Below are positions 6,111 to 13,610 of a DNA stretch of 20,892 nucleotides, piece after piece. The DNA lies in contig HF989232.1 of NCBI GenBank assembly GCA_000431275.1, positions 15,062 through 35,953 on the forward strand. Direction: 5' to 3'. This DNA comes from Prevotella sp. CAG:755. Its GTDB lineage: Bacteria; Bacteroidota; Bacteroidia; Bacteroidales; Bacteroidaceae. Made by a program: the position numbers and the translations under genes. The first letter of the stretch is position 1. The number at the start of each line of letters is the position of its first letter. The notes below the pieces were generated by a model. That model saw only the letters and a program-made list of their open reading frames with translations, made no database searches and had not been told where the DNA came from.

Positions 6111-7430
6111 ATGAACCGACGAATTGCTTTCCGCCTCATGTGTGCTGTCGGCGCCACACTTCTGTGGGCCGCCGCTGCCGGACGGGCCGGTGCCGCCGCG
6201 CCTCCGGACGGCCGGCGCGACAGTTCGGCTTCGACCGACGGGACCGCCGGACGCTACAAGACCAAAACCGCAGGGCCGGACCGCCCCTTCCGTCACCGTC
6301 TCGGCGCAGCGGGAGAGTGGCTCCGCATCCTGCCTACCAACGTTTTCATCCACGGAGAGAACGCCCGTGGCCGCACCCTGCGCCACAGCCACGCCGCCCG
6401 CTTGGAATATGCCTTCGGGCTCGACCCCCACAGCTCTGCCGGCCGTGCCTATGGCGCGCCGTGGACAGGCCTCGGCATCGTCCACTACGGTTTCGAAGAC
6501 CGTCCGGAGCTCGGACAGGGATGGGGAGCCTACCTCTATCAAGGAGCACAGCTCGTGGCGTTCACACCCCGCCTGTCATTGGACTACGGATGGCGCTTCG
6601 GCCTGACGGGCGGCTGGCACCCGTATGATGCGGAACGCAATCCTTACAACCGCAGCCACGGCTCGCGACTCAATGCCTACCTCGACGCAGGCTTGGAACT
6701 GCGTTGGGCGGCCGCGCCCCGGTTCGACGTTATCCTCGGCGCCACATTCGCCCACTTCTCGAACGGAGGGACGACAATCCCCAATGCGGGACTCAACACG
6801 TTCGGGGCACGCCTGGGCTTGAGCTACCGGTTCGAAACGCGCGACTTCGCTCCCGATGCGGCGACGGCACCAGCCGGGATACCGCCCTTCCGACGCCATT
6901 GGAGCTACGACCTCGTGGCGTTCGGCTCGTGGCGCCAACGGGGCTATGTGCGCAACGGACAGAAATACGTCCTCCCGTCGAAATATGCCGTAGCGGGGTT
7001 GAGCATCGCCCCGATGCGGAACCTGGGCTACCGCTTCCGCATAGGCATGGCGCTCGACGCCGTCTACGACGCCTCGGCAAACCGCGTCCGTTTCTACGCC
7101 GACCGCGAGGGCATCCTCGCCGTGCCAGACGTGCCACTGCGCCACCAGCTCGCGCTGGGTCTGTCAGGGCGGGCGGAATACGTGATGCCGTGGTTCATTC
7201 TGGGGGCGGGCATCGGCTACAACGTGCTGTCGGTCGGGGGCGACATGCGTAACTTCTACCAAATCCTGGCGCTCAAAATCGACCTGACGCACAGTGTTTT
7301 CCTCCACGTGGGATACAACCTCCGCAACTTTCACGAGCCCAATTACCTGATGCTCGGCCTTGGCTATCGTTTCCACGACCTTACGCCGCGCCTCTACCGC
7401 CTGTTCCCGTCCCGCAAACCGAAGAGATAA
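6111..7430 (+). CDS. PagL-like lipid A deacylase / acyloxyacyl hydrolase family outer-membrane protein
   Basis: A 439-residue protein from ATG 6111 (MNRRIAFRL). The in-frame TTG at 6042 is rejected because it lies in the promoter's -33 box. Residues 1 to about 28 form an Ala-rich signal peptide, probably cleaved near AGA-AAP. The key motif is AHFSNGGTTIPNAGLNTFG, with His215, Ser217 and Asn218, matching the H-x-S-N active-site pattern of PagL and the related Bacteroidetes acyloxyacyl hydrolase family. Alternating aromatic/polar strands (RLGLSYRFETRDF, LGLGYRFHDLTPRL) support an outer-membrane beta-barrel. PagL removes the 3-O-linked acyl chain of lipid A. The protein is far longer than PagL (about 150 residues), as in Bacteroidetes homologues, so the exact activity is uncertain. 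No terminator with a T run separates it from the acetyltransferase gene 87 nt downstream. Confidence 0.8.
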   Translation: MNRRIAFRLMCAVGATLLWAAAAGRAGAAAPPDGRRDSSASTDGTAGRYKTKTAGPDRPFRHRLGAAGEWLRILPTNVFIHGENARGRTLRHSHAARLEYAFGLDPHSSAGRAYGAPWTGLGIVHYGFEDRPELGQGWGAYLYQGAQLVAFTPRLSLDYGWRFGLTGGWHPYDAERNPYNRSHGSRLNAYLDAGLELRWAAAPRFDVILGATFAHFSNGGTTIPNAGLNTFGARLGLSYRFETRDFAPDAATAPAGIPPFRRHWSYDLVAFGSWRQRGYVRNGQKYVLPSKYAVAGLSIAPMRNLGYRFRIGMALDAVYDASANRVRFYADREGILAVPDVPLRHQLALGLSGRAEYVMPWFILGAGIGYNVLSVGGDMRNFYQILALKIDLTHSVFLHVGYNLRNFHEPNYLMLGLGYRFHDLTPRLYRLFPSRKPKR

Positions 7431-7445
7431 CACCCTGTCCCAAGC

Positions 7446-7461
7446 GTCCGGTTTCCCGGAC
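7446..7461 (+). other. Small hairpin after the PagL-like gene
   Basis: GTCCGG (7446-7451), loop TTTC, CCGGAC (7456-7461): a perfect 6-bp stem 16 nt past the stop codon. No T run follows, so it may only protect the 3' end or weaken read-through into the next gene. Confidence 0.35.
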
Positions 7462-7517
7462 ACACCGGCCATAAACTCCGGCGCCCCAACCGTTCACTCA
7501 CCTTCTCCACCCAACAC

Positions 7518-8528
7518 ATGCCACACCCCGACACGCCATTCCGCATCTGTCCTGCCGGCCCTGCCGACCACGACGCGCTCGACGCGGTGTTCCGCGCGAG
7601 CGTCGCGGAACTCTGCCGTCGCCACTACACGACGCGACAGCTCGACGCCTGGCTACAACGCGTCACACCACAACGCTGGGACGAACTGCTCCACGGCGAC
7701 CTCTTCTTCTTTCTCGCCCGCGACAGATTCACGGGATGCCCCGCCGGCGTGATGTCCGTCAACGCACGGGGCTATGTCCACAGCCTCTTCGTCCACCCCC
7801 GCTACGTCCGGATGGGCTTAGGCCGCCATCTGCTCGCCGTGGCAGAACAATGGGCCATCGCGACAGGCGCCGCGAGCCTTTGGGCCGAAGTGAGCCTCAC
7901 GGCAGAGCCCCTGTTCAGGGCGTGCGGTTTCCACATCGAACGCACGCAGGAAGCCATCGTCGGCAGCGAGCGACTCCCCCAACGGCTCATGCGGCGTGAC
8001 ATGGCCCATCATCAGGCCACCATCCTCCCCGCCTGCGCCGGGACGGCCGACATCAGGCTGGTCTGGGACGGACGGATGCGTCACGTCGACCTTTTGCTGC
8101 TGGCCGACGAAGACGAGACAATGCTCCGGCGTTATCTCGACCGGGGCGAGATGTTCGCCGTCAGCATCGGCGACGAGACGGTCGCCGCCTGCATCGTGAC
8201 AAACGAGGGCAACGGTGTGCGCGAAATCCAAAACCTGGCGGTCCGAACCGGCTGGCAGCGCCATGGAATCGGCCGCTGGCTGCTCGCCCTGGCCGAGGAG
8301 CGCTACCGTGCCTGCACACGCCTGCTCCGCGTCGGCACAGGCGACAGCCCACTGACCATTCCGTTCTACGAGGCCTGCGGTTTCCGGCCCGTCAGCCGCG
8401 ACTCGGGCTACTTCCTGCGCCACTATGACCACCCCATCTTCGAGGCAGGGCGACAGCTCACCGACCGCATCGTCCTCGAAAAGCCGTTGAGTCTCCCGTC
8501 CTTCGGGACGGACGGACAAGACGGCTGA
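7518..8528 (+). CDS. Tandem GNAT acetyltransferase (two GNAT domains)
   Basis: A 336-residue protein with two acetyl-CoA-binding GNAT domains. Domain 1 (about 8-165) opens FRICPAGPADHDALDAVFRA and carries the HPRYVRMGLGRHLL loop near 93-105, then the LFRACGF beta-bulge, resembling YafP/ElaA-type proteins. Domain 2 (about 178-325) carries NLAVRTGWQRHGIGRWLL near 239-256, GTGDSPLTIPFYEACGF and SGYFLRHYDHPIFE, a pattern close to B. subtilis YvbK-type acetyltransferases. No start codon or frame break is seen between the domains, so this is a true fusion. Substrates are unknown. It lies 87 nt after the PagL-like gene with no consensus promoter between and may share its transcript. A hairpin terminator begins 30 nt after the stop. 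Confidence 0.88.
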   Translation: MPHPDTPFRICPAGPADHDALDAVFRASVAELCRRHYTTRQLDAWLQRVTPQRWDELLHGDLFFFLARDRFTGCPAGVMSVNARGYVHSLFVHPRYVRMGLGRHLLAVAEQWAIATGAASLWAEVSLTAEPLFRACGFHIERTQEAIVGSERLPQRLMRRDMAHHQATILPACAGTADIRLVWDGRMRHVDLLLLADEDETMLRRYLDRGEMFAVSIGDETVAACIVTNEGNGVREIQNLAVRTGWQRHGIGRWLLALAEERYRACTRLLRVGTGDSPLTIPFYEACGFRPVSRDSGYFLRHYDHPIFEAGRQLTDRIVLEKPLSLPSFGTDGQDG

Positions 8529-8558
8529 CAGGATTTACGACCGCAGTGACAGAAAATT

Positions 8559-8594
8559 CTGGAGCAGTGACCGTTTTTCCTCTCACAGCTCCAG
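8559..8594 (+). terminator. Intrinsic terminator after the GNAT gene
   Basis: CTGGAGC-A-GTGA (8559-8570) pairs with TCAC-A-GCTCCAG (8583-8594): 11 bp with a single A/A mismatch around a 12-nt T-rich loop, followed directly by TTTT (8595-8598). A short A run precedes the stem, so weak activity in the other direction is possible. Confidence 0.7.
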
Positions 8595-8684
8595 TTTTCC
8601 GCCCCAGGGAAATGAGCGCACCATTCATCGCTACCGGGCGTCAAAGTGTTGCCACGTCAGGGGCGCGATAAGCGACAATGAAGT

Positions 8685-8706
8685 GTAGGGGCGACACCTG
8701 TGTCCC
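8685..8706. repeat. REP-like hairpin repeat, solo copy
   Basis: Starts with GTAGGGGCG, as do the repeats at 5633 and 5760, and forms GGGGCGACAC-CT-GTGTCCCC, a near-perfect hairpin (8688-8706). The inner arm differs from the 5.6-kb copies, so it is a related family member rather than an identical copy. Confidence 0.6.
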
Positions 8707-8738
8707 CGGATGCCTGCCGCATCAGCGAATCGTATCAC

Positions 8739-8760
8739 GCTATACCATAACGGGTATAGC
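8739..8760. other. Perfect 8-bp palindrome with a 6-nt loop
   Basis: GCTATACC (8739-8746), loop ATAACG, GGTATAGC (8753-8760). No T run follows on either strand, so a terminator is unlikely. Its symmetry fits a protein-binding site or RNA hairpin, but it is about 220 nt from the nearest promoter. Confidence 0.45.
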
Positions 8761-8935
8761 GGCAGCCGGCTTACCCTGTCAATCCGCATGATGTCACCTT
8801 CGCGGGCGTGTGTTCACCGTTGCGGACGGCGCGACGGTGTTCCGGGCGTCACAAGTAGGGCCCCGGCGGTTGGGAACACACCGCCCGTTCGCACACTTCG
8901 CTTCACCGAAATAGGCAGTCACCAAGCCAGACGGC

Positions 8936-8986
8936 CGAAAATCCTGCGGCTTTTCGTCATCTAACCGCTCGTTTGCACTATCTTTG
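8936..8986 (+). promoter_or_regulatory. Promoter module (type B) of the HAD-ribF operon
   Basis: TATCTTTG at 8979-8986 is a consensus -7 element. CGAAAA (8936-8941) and TTTTCG (8951-8956) form an inverted repeat around TCCTGCGGC, ending where the -33 box should be; the -33 triplet itself is GTC rather than TTG. The same inverted repeat and the CGCTCGTTTGCACTATCTTTG core occur at the U32 gene promoter on the opposite strand (16713-16763). Transcription should start near 8991. Confidence 0.72.
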
Positions 8987-9038
8987 CACCTCACACGGCC
9001 GACGCACCGACTGCGCCGCGCCCGACAACGCCAACCAC

Positions 9039-9668
9039 ATGCACATCACCAACCTGCTTTTCGACTTCGGCGGCGTGCTGGTCGACCTCGACCGCGAACG
9101 CAGCCTCCGCGCTTTTGAGACATTGGGCTTCGACGCCCGCCCGTTTTTGGGCGACTTCGGGCAACAGGGCATCTTCTCCCGCCTCGAAAGCGGCCGCGCC
9201 ACGGTGGCCGAGCTCTGCGACACAGTGAGGCAGATGGCCGGCCAGCCCGACATGAAGGACACCGACATCGTGCAAGCCTTCGAACAGTTCCTCGTGGGCA
9301 TACCCAGTGAACGGCTCGACTGCCTTCTGCGCCTCAAACAGCGCTACCACATCTTCCTGCTCAGCAACACGAACCCTATCCACTGGCGCATGGCAAGAGA
9401 GGAGCTCTTCCGCTACAAAGGCCTGGGCGTGACCGACTTTTTTGAAAAAGCATTCCTCTCGTTCCAGATCGGCATTGAGAAACCCGCCCCGGGCATCTTC
9501 CGCGCCGTGGCCGACGCCGGACTCGACCCCGCCGCCACCCTCTTTCTCGACGACAGTGAGACAAACTGCGAAGCCGCCCGCCGCGAAGGCTTCCACGCCC
9601 ACGTGGCGCCGCAAGGAGGCGGATGGATGGCCTACTTCAACGAAAACAACGACCTATGTATCTCATAG
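9039..9668 (+). CDS. HAD-superfamily hydrolase (YihX-like phosphatase)
   Basis: A 209-residue protein from ATG 9039 (MHITNLLFDFGGVLVD). The in-frame ATG at 8973 is rejected because it lies upstream of the -7 box. HAD motifs are all visible: nucleophile Asp9 in FDFGGVLVD, Ser109 in LLSNTN, Lys148 in EKPAPGIF, and the acidic pair Asp171-Asp172 in LFLDDSETN. Helical cap residues follow motif I (C1-type, HAD-IA). The usual second Asp of motif I (DxD) is Gly11, as in E. coli YihX-type proteins. It is therefore probably a phosphatase for sugar phosphates or other small phosphometabolites, but the substrate is unknown. It is the first gene of a five-gene operon and overlaps ribF by 13 nt, so FMN or a riboflavin-pathway phosphate is a possible but unproven substrate. 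Confidence 0.9.
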   Translation: MHITNLLFDFGGVLVDLDRERSLRAFETLGFDARPFLGDFGQQGIFSRLESGRATVAELCDTVRQMAGQPDMKDTDIVQAFEQFLVGIPSERLDCLLRLKQRYHIFLLSNTNPIHWRMAREELFRYKGLGVTDFFEKAFLSFQIGIEKPAPGIFRAVADAGLDPAATLFLDDSETNCEAARREGFHAHVAPQGGGWMAYFNENNDLCIS

Positions 9669-10591
9669 ACGAACAGCACCCTGCTCCCGCATCGCCCTGC
9701 GTGACGACCATCGGATTCTTCGACGGCGTCCACCGCGGCCACCAGTACCTCATCCGCCAGGTTCAGGCCGAGGCGCAGCGCCGTGGCGTCGACGCGTGTA
9801 TCGTGACCTTTGCCGAACATCCGCGCCGCACCTTGGCGGCCGACTTCCAGCCCCGCCTGCTCACCACCCTCGACGAGAAACTCGATCTGCTGGCCGACGC
9901 TGGCGTCGACCGCTGCTGCGTGCTCCGCTTCGACCGCGAAATGGCCTCCCTCCACGCCCGCGACTTCATGAAACAGTACCTCAAAGACCGCCTTCACGCC
10001 GAAGCGCTCATCGCGGGCTACGACCACCGCTTCGGAGCCGGCCGCGAAGAAGGCTTTGCCCACTACGTGCACTACGGTCAGCAACTCGGCATCGACGTGA
10101 AGCGCGCCCGTCCTCTCGAAGCCGCCGGCGTCGTCGTCAGTTCCTCCGCCACACGCCGCTTCCTCGAAGCAGGCAACGTCGAGATGGCCGCCCTGTGCCT
10201 CGGACGGCCCTACGGTCTTAGCGGAACTGTCGCCCACGGGCACGAGGTGGGCCGCACGCTCGGTTTTCCCACGGCAAACGTCGTGCCCGGCACGGCAGAC
10301 AAAATCATCCCGGCGGCCGGCGTCTACGCCGCCCGCTGCACCACCGACGGCCAATGCTACGACGCCATGGTCAACGTAGGCACCCGCCCCACCTTCGACG
10401 GCGACGGGAGCCTCACCATCGAGGCCCATCTCTTCAACTTCGACGCCGACCTCTACGGGCAGCCGCTCCGCGTCGACTTCATCGCCCGCCTGCGCGAAGA
10501 ACGCCGCTTTGACTCACCCGACGACCTCCGACGCCAGCTCGAAGCCGACGCCCGCGACACCCGAACACGCTTACGGCCATGTGGAGAATAG
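9656..10591 (+). CDS. ribF: Bifunctional riboflavin kinase / FAD synthetase
   Basis: A 311-residue protein of normal RibF length from ATG 9656 (MYLIDEQ); the longer frame from 9623 is not needed. The N-terminal nucleotidyltransferase (FAD synthetase) domain has GFFDGVHRGH at 20-29, the GYDHRFGAGREE segment near 121-132 and the SSSATRRFL motif near 162-170. The C-terminal riboflavin kinase domain has GRPYGLSGTVAHGHEVGR and LGFPTANV near 183-209, PAAGVYAA, and NVGTRPTFDGDGSLTIEAHL with the NFDADLYG stretch. It phosphorylates riboflavin to FMN and adenylates FMN to FAD in the cytoplasm. It overlaps the HAD gene by 13 nt upstream and the CPBP gene by 13 nt downstream, so translation is probably coupled. 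DusB, encoded two genes later, is an FMN enzyme, but the link may be coincidental. Confidence 0.97.
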   Translation: MYLIDEQHPAPASPCVTTIGFFDGVHRGHQYLIRQVQAEAQRRGVDACIVTFAEHPRRTLAADFQPRLLTTLDEKLDLLADAGVDRCCVLRFDREMASLHARDFMKQYLKDRLHAEALIAGYDHRFGAGREEGFAHYVHYGQQLGIDVKRARPLEAAGVVVSSSATRRFLEAGNVEMAALCLGRPYGLSGTVAHGHEVGRTLGFPTANVVPGTADKIIPAAGVYAARCTTDGQCYDAMVNVGTRPTFDGDGSLTIEAHLFNFDADLYGQPLRVDFIARLREERRFDSPDDLRRQLEADARDTRTRLRPCGE

Positions 10592-11322
10592 TCGCCATTC
10601 TGCTCACCTACTTCGTAGCACAGATTGCTACGGCCATCGTGGGCTCTGCCCTTGCCGACGGCAAGACGGAGACAGCGCGGGCCGTGGCGCTCGGCGAAGC
10701 CAGCCTTCTGGTCAACGTGGCGCTCATTGGCCTCCTGCTGGCCTGCGGATGGGTGGCCCGGCGGCTGCCCGCCAAACGTCCGCCCTTCATGGCGCCCGCC
10801 ACTGCCGTGGCACTATTGGCCGCCATAGTACTCTCGCTCGGCGGCAACGGGCTGAGTTTTCTGCTGAACGCCGACGACCACGGTACGACCGATCTTTTCC
10901 GTGCCATGATGAGCAGTCCTGCCTGCCTGCTCTCCTTGGCTGTCGTCGGACCGGTGGCCGAAGAAGCCGTGTTCCGCGCCGGGCTCATACCGGCCATGAC
11001 GCGCGCCGGACTGAACCGCTGGGCGGCCGCCGCGCTGTCCGCGCTGGTCTTCTCACTCGTCCATATCAACGCCGCGCAGAGCATTCCGGCCTTCACAACC
11101 GGCCTGCTGCTCGGCGCTTTCTACGTCGTTACGGGCGACATCCGCCTCTCCGCAGCCGCCCACATCACTATCAACAGCATGGGGCTCATCTCCTACGCCC
11201 TTGACGACGGGAGCACTGGCAAAGCCACCACGGCAGAAGCGCTCACCCTGACCCTCACTTGCTTCATCGCAGCCGCTCTCCTGACCGTCTTGTGGTGGAA
11301 GCTCACTCACCGAAAACAATGA
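10579..11322 (+). CDS. CPBP family intramembrane metalloprotease (Abi/Rce1-like)
   Basis: A 247-residue integral membrane protein with several hydrophobic helices (about 5-25, 39-60, 74-94, 115-127, 147-165, 170-186 and a C-terminal helix near 218-240). The CPBP/Abi signature is complete: EEAVFR (Glu128, Glu129, Arg133) in motif 1, FSLVHIN with His162 in motif 2, and AHITINS with His195 and Asn199 in the C-terminal motif. The family includes Rce1 CAAX prenyl proteases and bacteriocin-immunity proteins, so it is presumably a membrane protease, but its substrate is unknown. The gene starts inside the last 13 nt of ribF and ends in an ATGA overlap with dusB, which places it firmly in the operon. 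The start at 10579 gives a natural first membrane helix. Confidence 0.92.
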   Translation: MWRIVAILLTYFVAQIATAIVGSALADGKTETARAVALGEASLLVNVALIGLLLACGWVARRLPAKRPPFMAPATAVALLAAIVLSLGGNGLSFLLNADDHGTTDLFRAMMSSPACLLSLAVVGPVAEEAVFRAGLIPAMTRAGLNRWAAAALSALVFSLVHINAAQSIPAFTTGLLLGAFYVVTGDIRLSAAAHITINSMGLISYALDDGSTGKATTAEALTLTLTCFIAAALLTVLWWKLTHRKQ

Positions 11323-12341
11323 AGATACGACACATCGACTTAGGGGAGCGTCCGCTCCTGCTCGCACCCATGGAGGACGTGACCGATATCGGTTTCCGCC
11401 TGCTCTGCCGCCGTTTCGGCGCCGCCATGGTCTACTCCGAGTTCGTCGCAGCCGATGCCCTCGTCCGCGGCGTGAACCGCAGTTTGGAGAAGCTCACTGT
11501 CTGTGACGAGGAACGCCCTGTGGCCATCCAAGTTTACGGCAAGGAGCCTGCCGCCGTACGCGACGCGGCACAACTCGTCGTCGAGCGGGCCCATCCGGAT
11601 GTCGTCGACCTGAATTTCGGTTGCCCCGTGAAACGCGTGGCAGGCAAAGGGGCCGGCGCAGGACTGCTTCAAGATGTGCCGCGGATGCTCGAAATCACGC
11701 GCGCCGTCGTCGATGCCGTGCCCGTCCCCGTGACGGCCAAAACGCGCTTAGGATGGGACCAGAACAGCAAAATCATCGTCACACTGGCTGAACAACTACA
11801 AGATTGCGGCATTGCGGCGCTCACTATCCACGGCCGGACACGCTCGCAGATGTATACCGGGCAGGCCGACTGGACGCTCATTGGTGAGGTCAAACGCAAC
11901 CCCCGGATGCACATCCCGGTAGTGGGAAACGGCGACATCACAACGCCCGACGAGGCGCGCGAAGCGTTCGAACGCTACGGTGTCGACGCCGTCATGGTGG
12001 GAAGGGCGACGTTCGGCCGTCCATGGGTGTTCAAGGAAATGCACGACGCCCTCCACCCCGACGCGCACACCGTGGGCGACGTCATACCGAGCGATTATGC
12101 TCCGATGAGCCCCGACTGGAAACTCGATGTGCTCAAAGCACAGGTCAGAAACAGCGTGGAGCGCATCGACGAATACCGCGGCATCCTGCACATCCGCCGT
12201 CACCTGGCCGCCACACCCCTTTTCAAAGGCATACCGAACTTCCGCGAAATGCGCATCGCCATGCTGCGCGCCACGACAGTGGATGAGCTTTTCGAATTGA
12301 TGGAGCAAGTTCGCCCGCTCGTACGCGAACATCACACATGA
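11319..12341 (+). CDS. dusB: tRNA-dihydrouridine synthase (DusB type)
   Basis: A 340-residue protein from ATG 11319 (MKIRHIDLG), chosen over the upstream 11259 start because ATGA overlaps the preceding stop codon. The FMN-binding TIM barrel opens with PLLLAPMEDVTDIGFR (the usual motif is APMAGVTD). The active-site motif DLNFGCPVKRVAGKGAGAGL carries catalytic Cys102. IHGRTRSQMYTGQADW, VVGNGDITTPDEA and VMVGRATFGRPW are conserved Dus motifs, and a C-terminal helical RNA-binding domain follows (HIRRHLAATPLFKGIPNFRE). It reduces specific uridines in the tRNA D-loop using FMN and NADPH. DusB is the likely subtype from overall sequence and from its being the usual Dus of Bacteroidetes. The next gene starts within its stop codon (ATGA). 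Confidence 0.95.
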   Translation: MKIRHIDLGERPLLLAPMEDVTDIGFRLLCRRFGAAMVYSEFVAADALVRGVNRSLEKLTVCDEERPVAIQVYGKEPAAVRDAAQLVVERAHPDVVDLNFGCPVKRVAGKGAGAGLLQDVPRMLEITRAVVDAVPVPVTAKTRLGWDQNSKIIVTLAEQLQDCGIAALTIHGRTRSQMYTGQADWTLIGEVKRNPRMHIPVVGNGDITTPDEAREAFERYGVDAVMVGRATFGRPWVFKEMHDALHPDAHTVGDVIPSDYAPMSPDWKLDVLKAQVRNSVERIDEYRGILHIRRHLAATPLFKGIPNFREMRIAMLRATTVDELFELMEQVRPLVREHHT

Positions 12342-13456
12342 AAGCCCCTCTCCTCTTCCTTCTGTTGCTTCCGGGGCTCACGGCTTGCCGGCCTGGTTCG
12401 GCACCACAGCCCCGGACGCAGCTGTCGCACGTGAACATCCTGCCCCATACCCAAGTGAAGGACCAAGGTGCCCTGCCTGTCTGTTGGGCCTACGCCATGC
12501 TCTCGCTCATCGAAAGTGACCGCATGGCTGACGGCGACAGCGTCAATCTTTCGGCTGCCGACGCCGTGCGCACCGCCGCCACCGAAGCGCTCTACGCCGG
12601 AACGCTTCCGCGCGATCTGCGGGGCACGGGCGTCACCCTCCTGCGCATCGTCAGCCGGACAGGTACCGCCGCCTATGATGCTGCCCCCGACCTCAGCCAT
12701 GAAGCCGGCGAACGCCTGCTCAGCGAAGGGCGCAGGCTCAATGCCCGACGGAGGAAGAGCATCCTGGCGCCCGATGCCACAAAGGCCGCAACGGGAAAAA
12801 CAAGCCGGCTGACAGAACGAACGGAACGGCTGACTGAAATTGCAGGACGGCTGACCGCGACGACAGTTTGGGCCAACGGTTTCATGCCCGACGCGGACGC
12901 TACGGCTCCCGCCCTTTCCGCCATGCCCGACGCGGCGGGAGTCCGGCGCCTCGTCCAAGGCACGTTCGGCCCGGAGCCTCCACGCAAGCCGTGGGACGGT
13001 GGGCGTTACGAAGGCTTCACCTGCCTGCCCGATTCAGGCTACGGCCGCCCAGTATTGCTCGACGTACCGGACAACCGCGAACGGGCCCGCTTCATGAACC
13101 TGCCCCTCGAAGCCCTCATGGACACCGTCCGTGCCACCCTCGGACGGGGACGAACCTTGGCGTGGCAGGGCGACGTGAGCGAGGCGACGTGCTCGTTCGA
13201 AGCGGGTACGGCCACATGGCCCGTCAGCCGGCGCGCCGTGAACGAACGGGAGCGCGCCCGCGACCTCAGGTCCGGACAGACAACCGACGACCACATGATG
13301 CACCTCGTCGGGACGGCACAGAGCCGCGACGGCCGGTTTTTCTTCGTGCTCAAAAACTCCTATGGGCGTACAGGCCGCTTCGGCGGATACTTGCTCATGG
13401 ACGGGAACTATTTCCGGATGAAGACCCTCGCCGTCTATCGTCGTGACACATTATAA
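12338..13456 (+). CDS. Papain-like (C1 family) cysteine peptidase lipoprotein
   Basis: A 372-residue protein whose start overlaps the dusB stop (ATGA). Residues 1-16 are a signal peptide with lipobox LTAC, lipidated Cys17. The papain fold is shown by VKDQGALPVCWAYAMLSLIE, with oxyanion Gln43 and nucleophile Cys49; by DHMMHLVGTA, with likely catalytic His319; and by LKNSYGRTGRFGGY, with Asn340 (papain has KNSWG). All catalytic residues are present, so it should be active, probably in the periplasm or at the outer membrane. The closest recognisable pattern is the C1/bleomycin-hydrolase-like peptidases of Bacteroidales. An unusual stretch near 140-205 is rich in Arg/Thr/Ala with an imperfect RLTE(R/I) repeat, which is probably an insertion loop. 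Its position after dusB suggests co-transcription rather than shared function. Confidence 0.85.
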   Translation: MKAPLLFLLLLPGLTACRPGSAPQPRTQLSHVNILPHTQVKDQGALPVCWAYAMLSLIESDRMADGDSVNLSAADAVRTAATEALYAGTLPRDLRGTGVTLLRIVSRTGTAAYDAAPDLSHEAGERLLSEGRRLNARRRKSILAPDATKAATGKTSRLTERTERLTEIAGRLTATTVWANGFMPDADATAPALSAMPDAAGVRRLVQGTFGPEPPRKPWDGGRYEGFTCLPDSGYGRPVLLDVPDNRERARFMNLPLEALMDTVRATLGRGRTLAWQGDVSEATCSFEAGTATWPVSRRAVNERERARDLRSGQTTDDHMMHLVGTAQSRDGRFFFVLKNSYGRTGRFGGYLLMDGNYFRMKTLAVYRRDTL

Positions 13457-13525
13457 CATATAAGGAAACGACAAGGGCCGCCCGGCCTCCGCAACATTCT
13501 TTCGCCCAAACAGCTCCGCTCCGAC

Positions 13526-13598
13526 AGGATGCGGCCCGACCAGTCCGGCGGAAAAGCGAACTTTTTCTTGCCTCCAAGCCCGCCTTTCACTATCTTTG
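13526..13598 (+). promoter_or_regulatory. Promoter module (type A), distal copy before the DUF4251 gene
   Basis: TATCTTTG at 13591-13598 with TTG at 13568-13570, a 20-nt spacer. GGAAAAGC (13550-13557) and TTTTTC (13562-13567) form an imperfect inverted repeat abutting the -33 box, and GGATGCGGC begins at 13527, 64 nt before the -7 element. Transcription would begin near 13603, about 100 nt from the ATG. Confidence 0.7.
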
Positions 13599-13610
13599 TT
13601 CCACGAAGAT

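Larger units (their letters stand above)
8529..9038. other. Gene-free 510-bp region upstream of the HAD operon
   Basis: No credible protein gene is seen. It contains the GNAT terminator (8559-8598), a REP-like copy (8685-8706), a perfect palindrome (8739-8760), about 175 nt without recognisable features (8761-8935), and the HAD operon promoter module (8936-8986) with a leader of about 47 nt. Confidence 0.75.
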
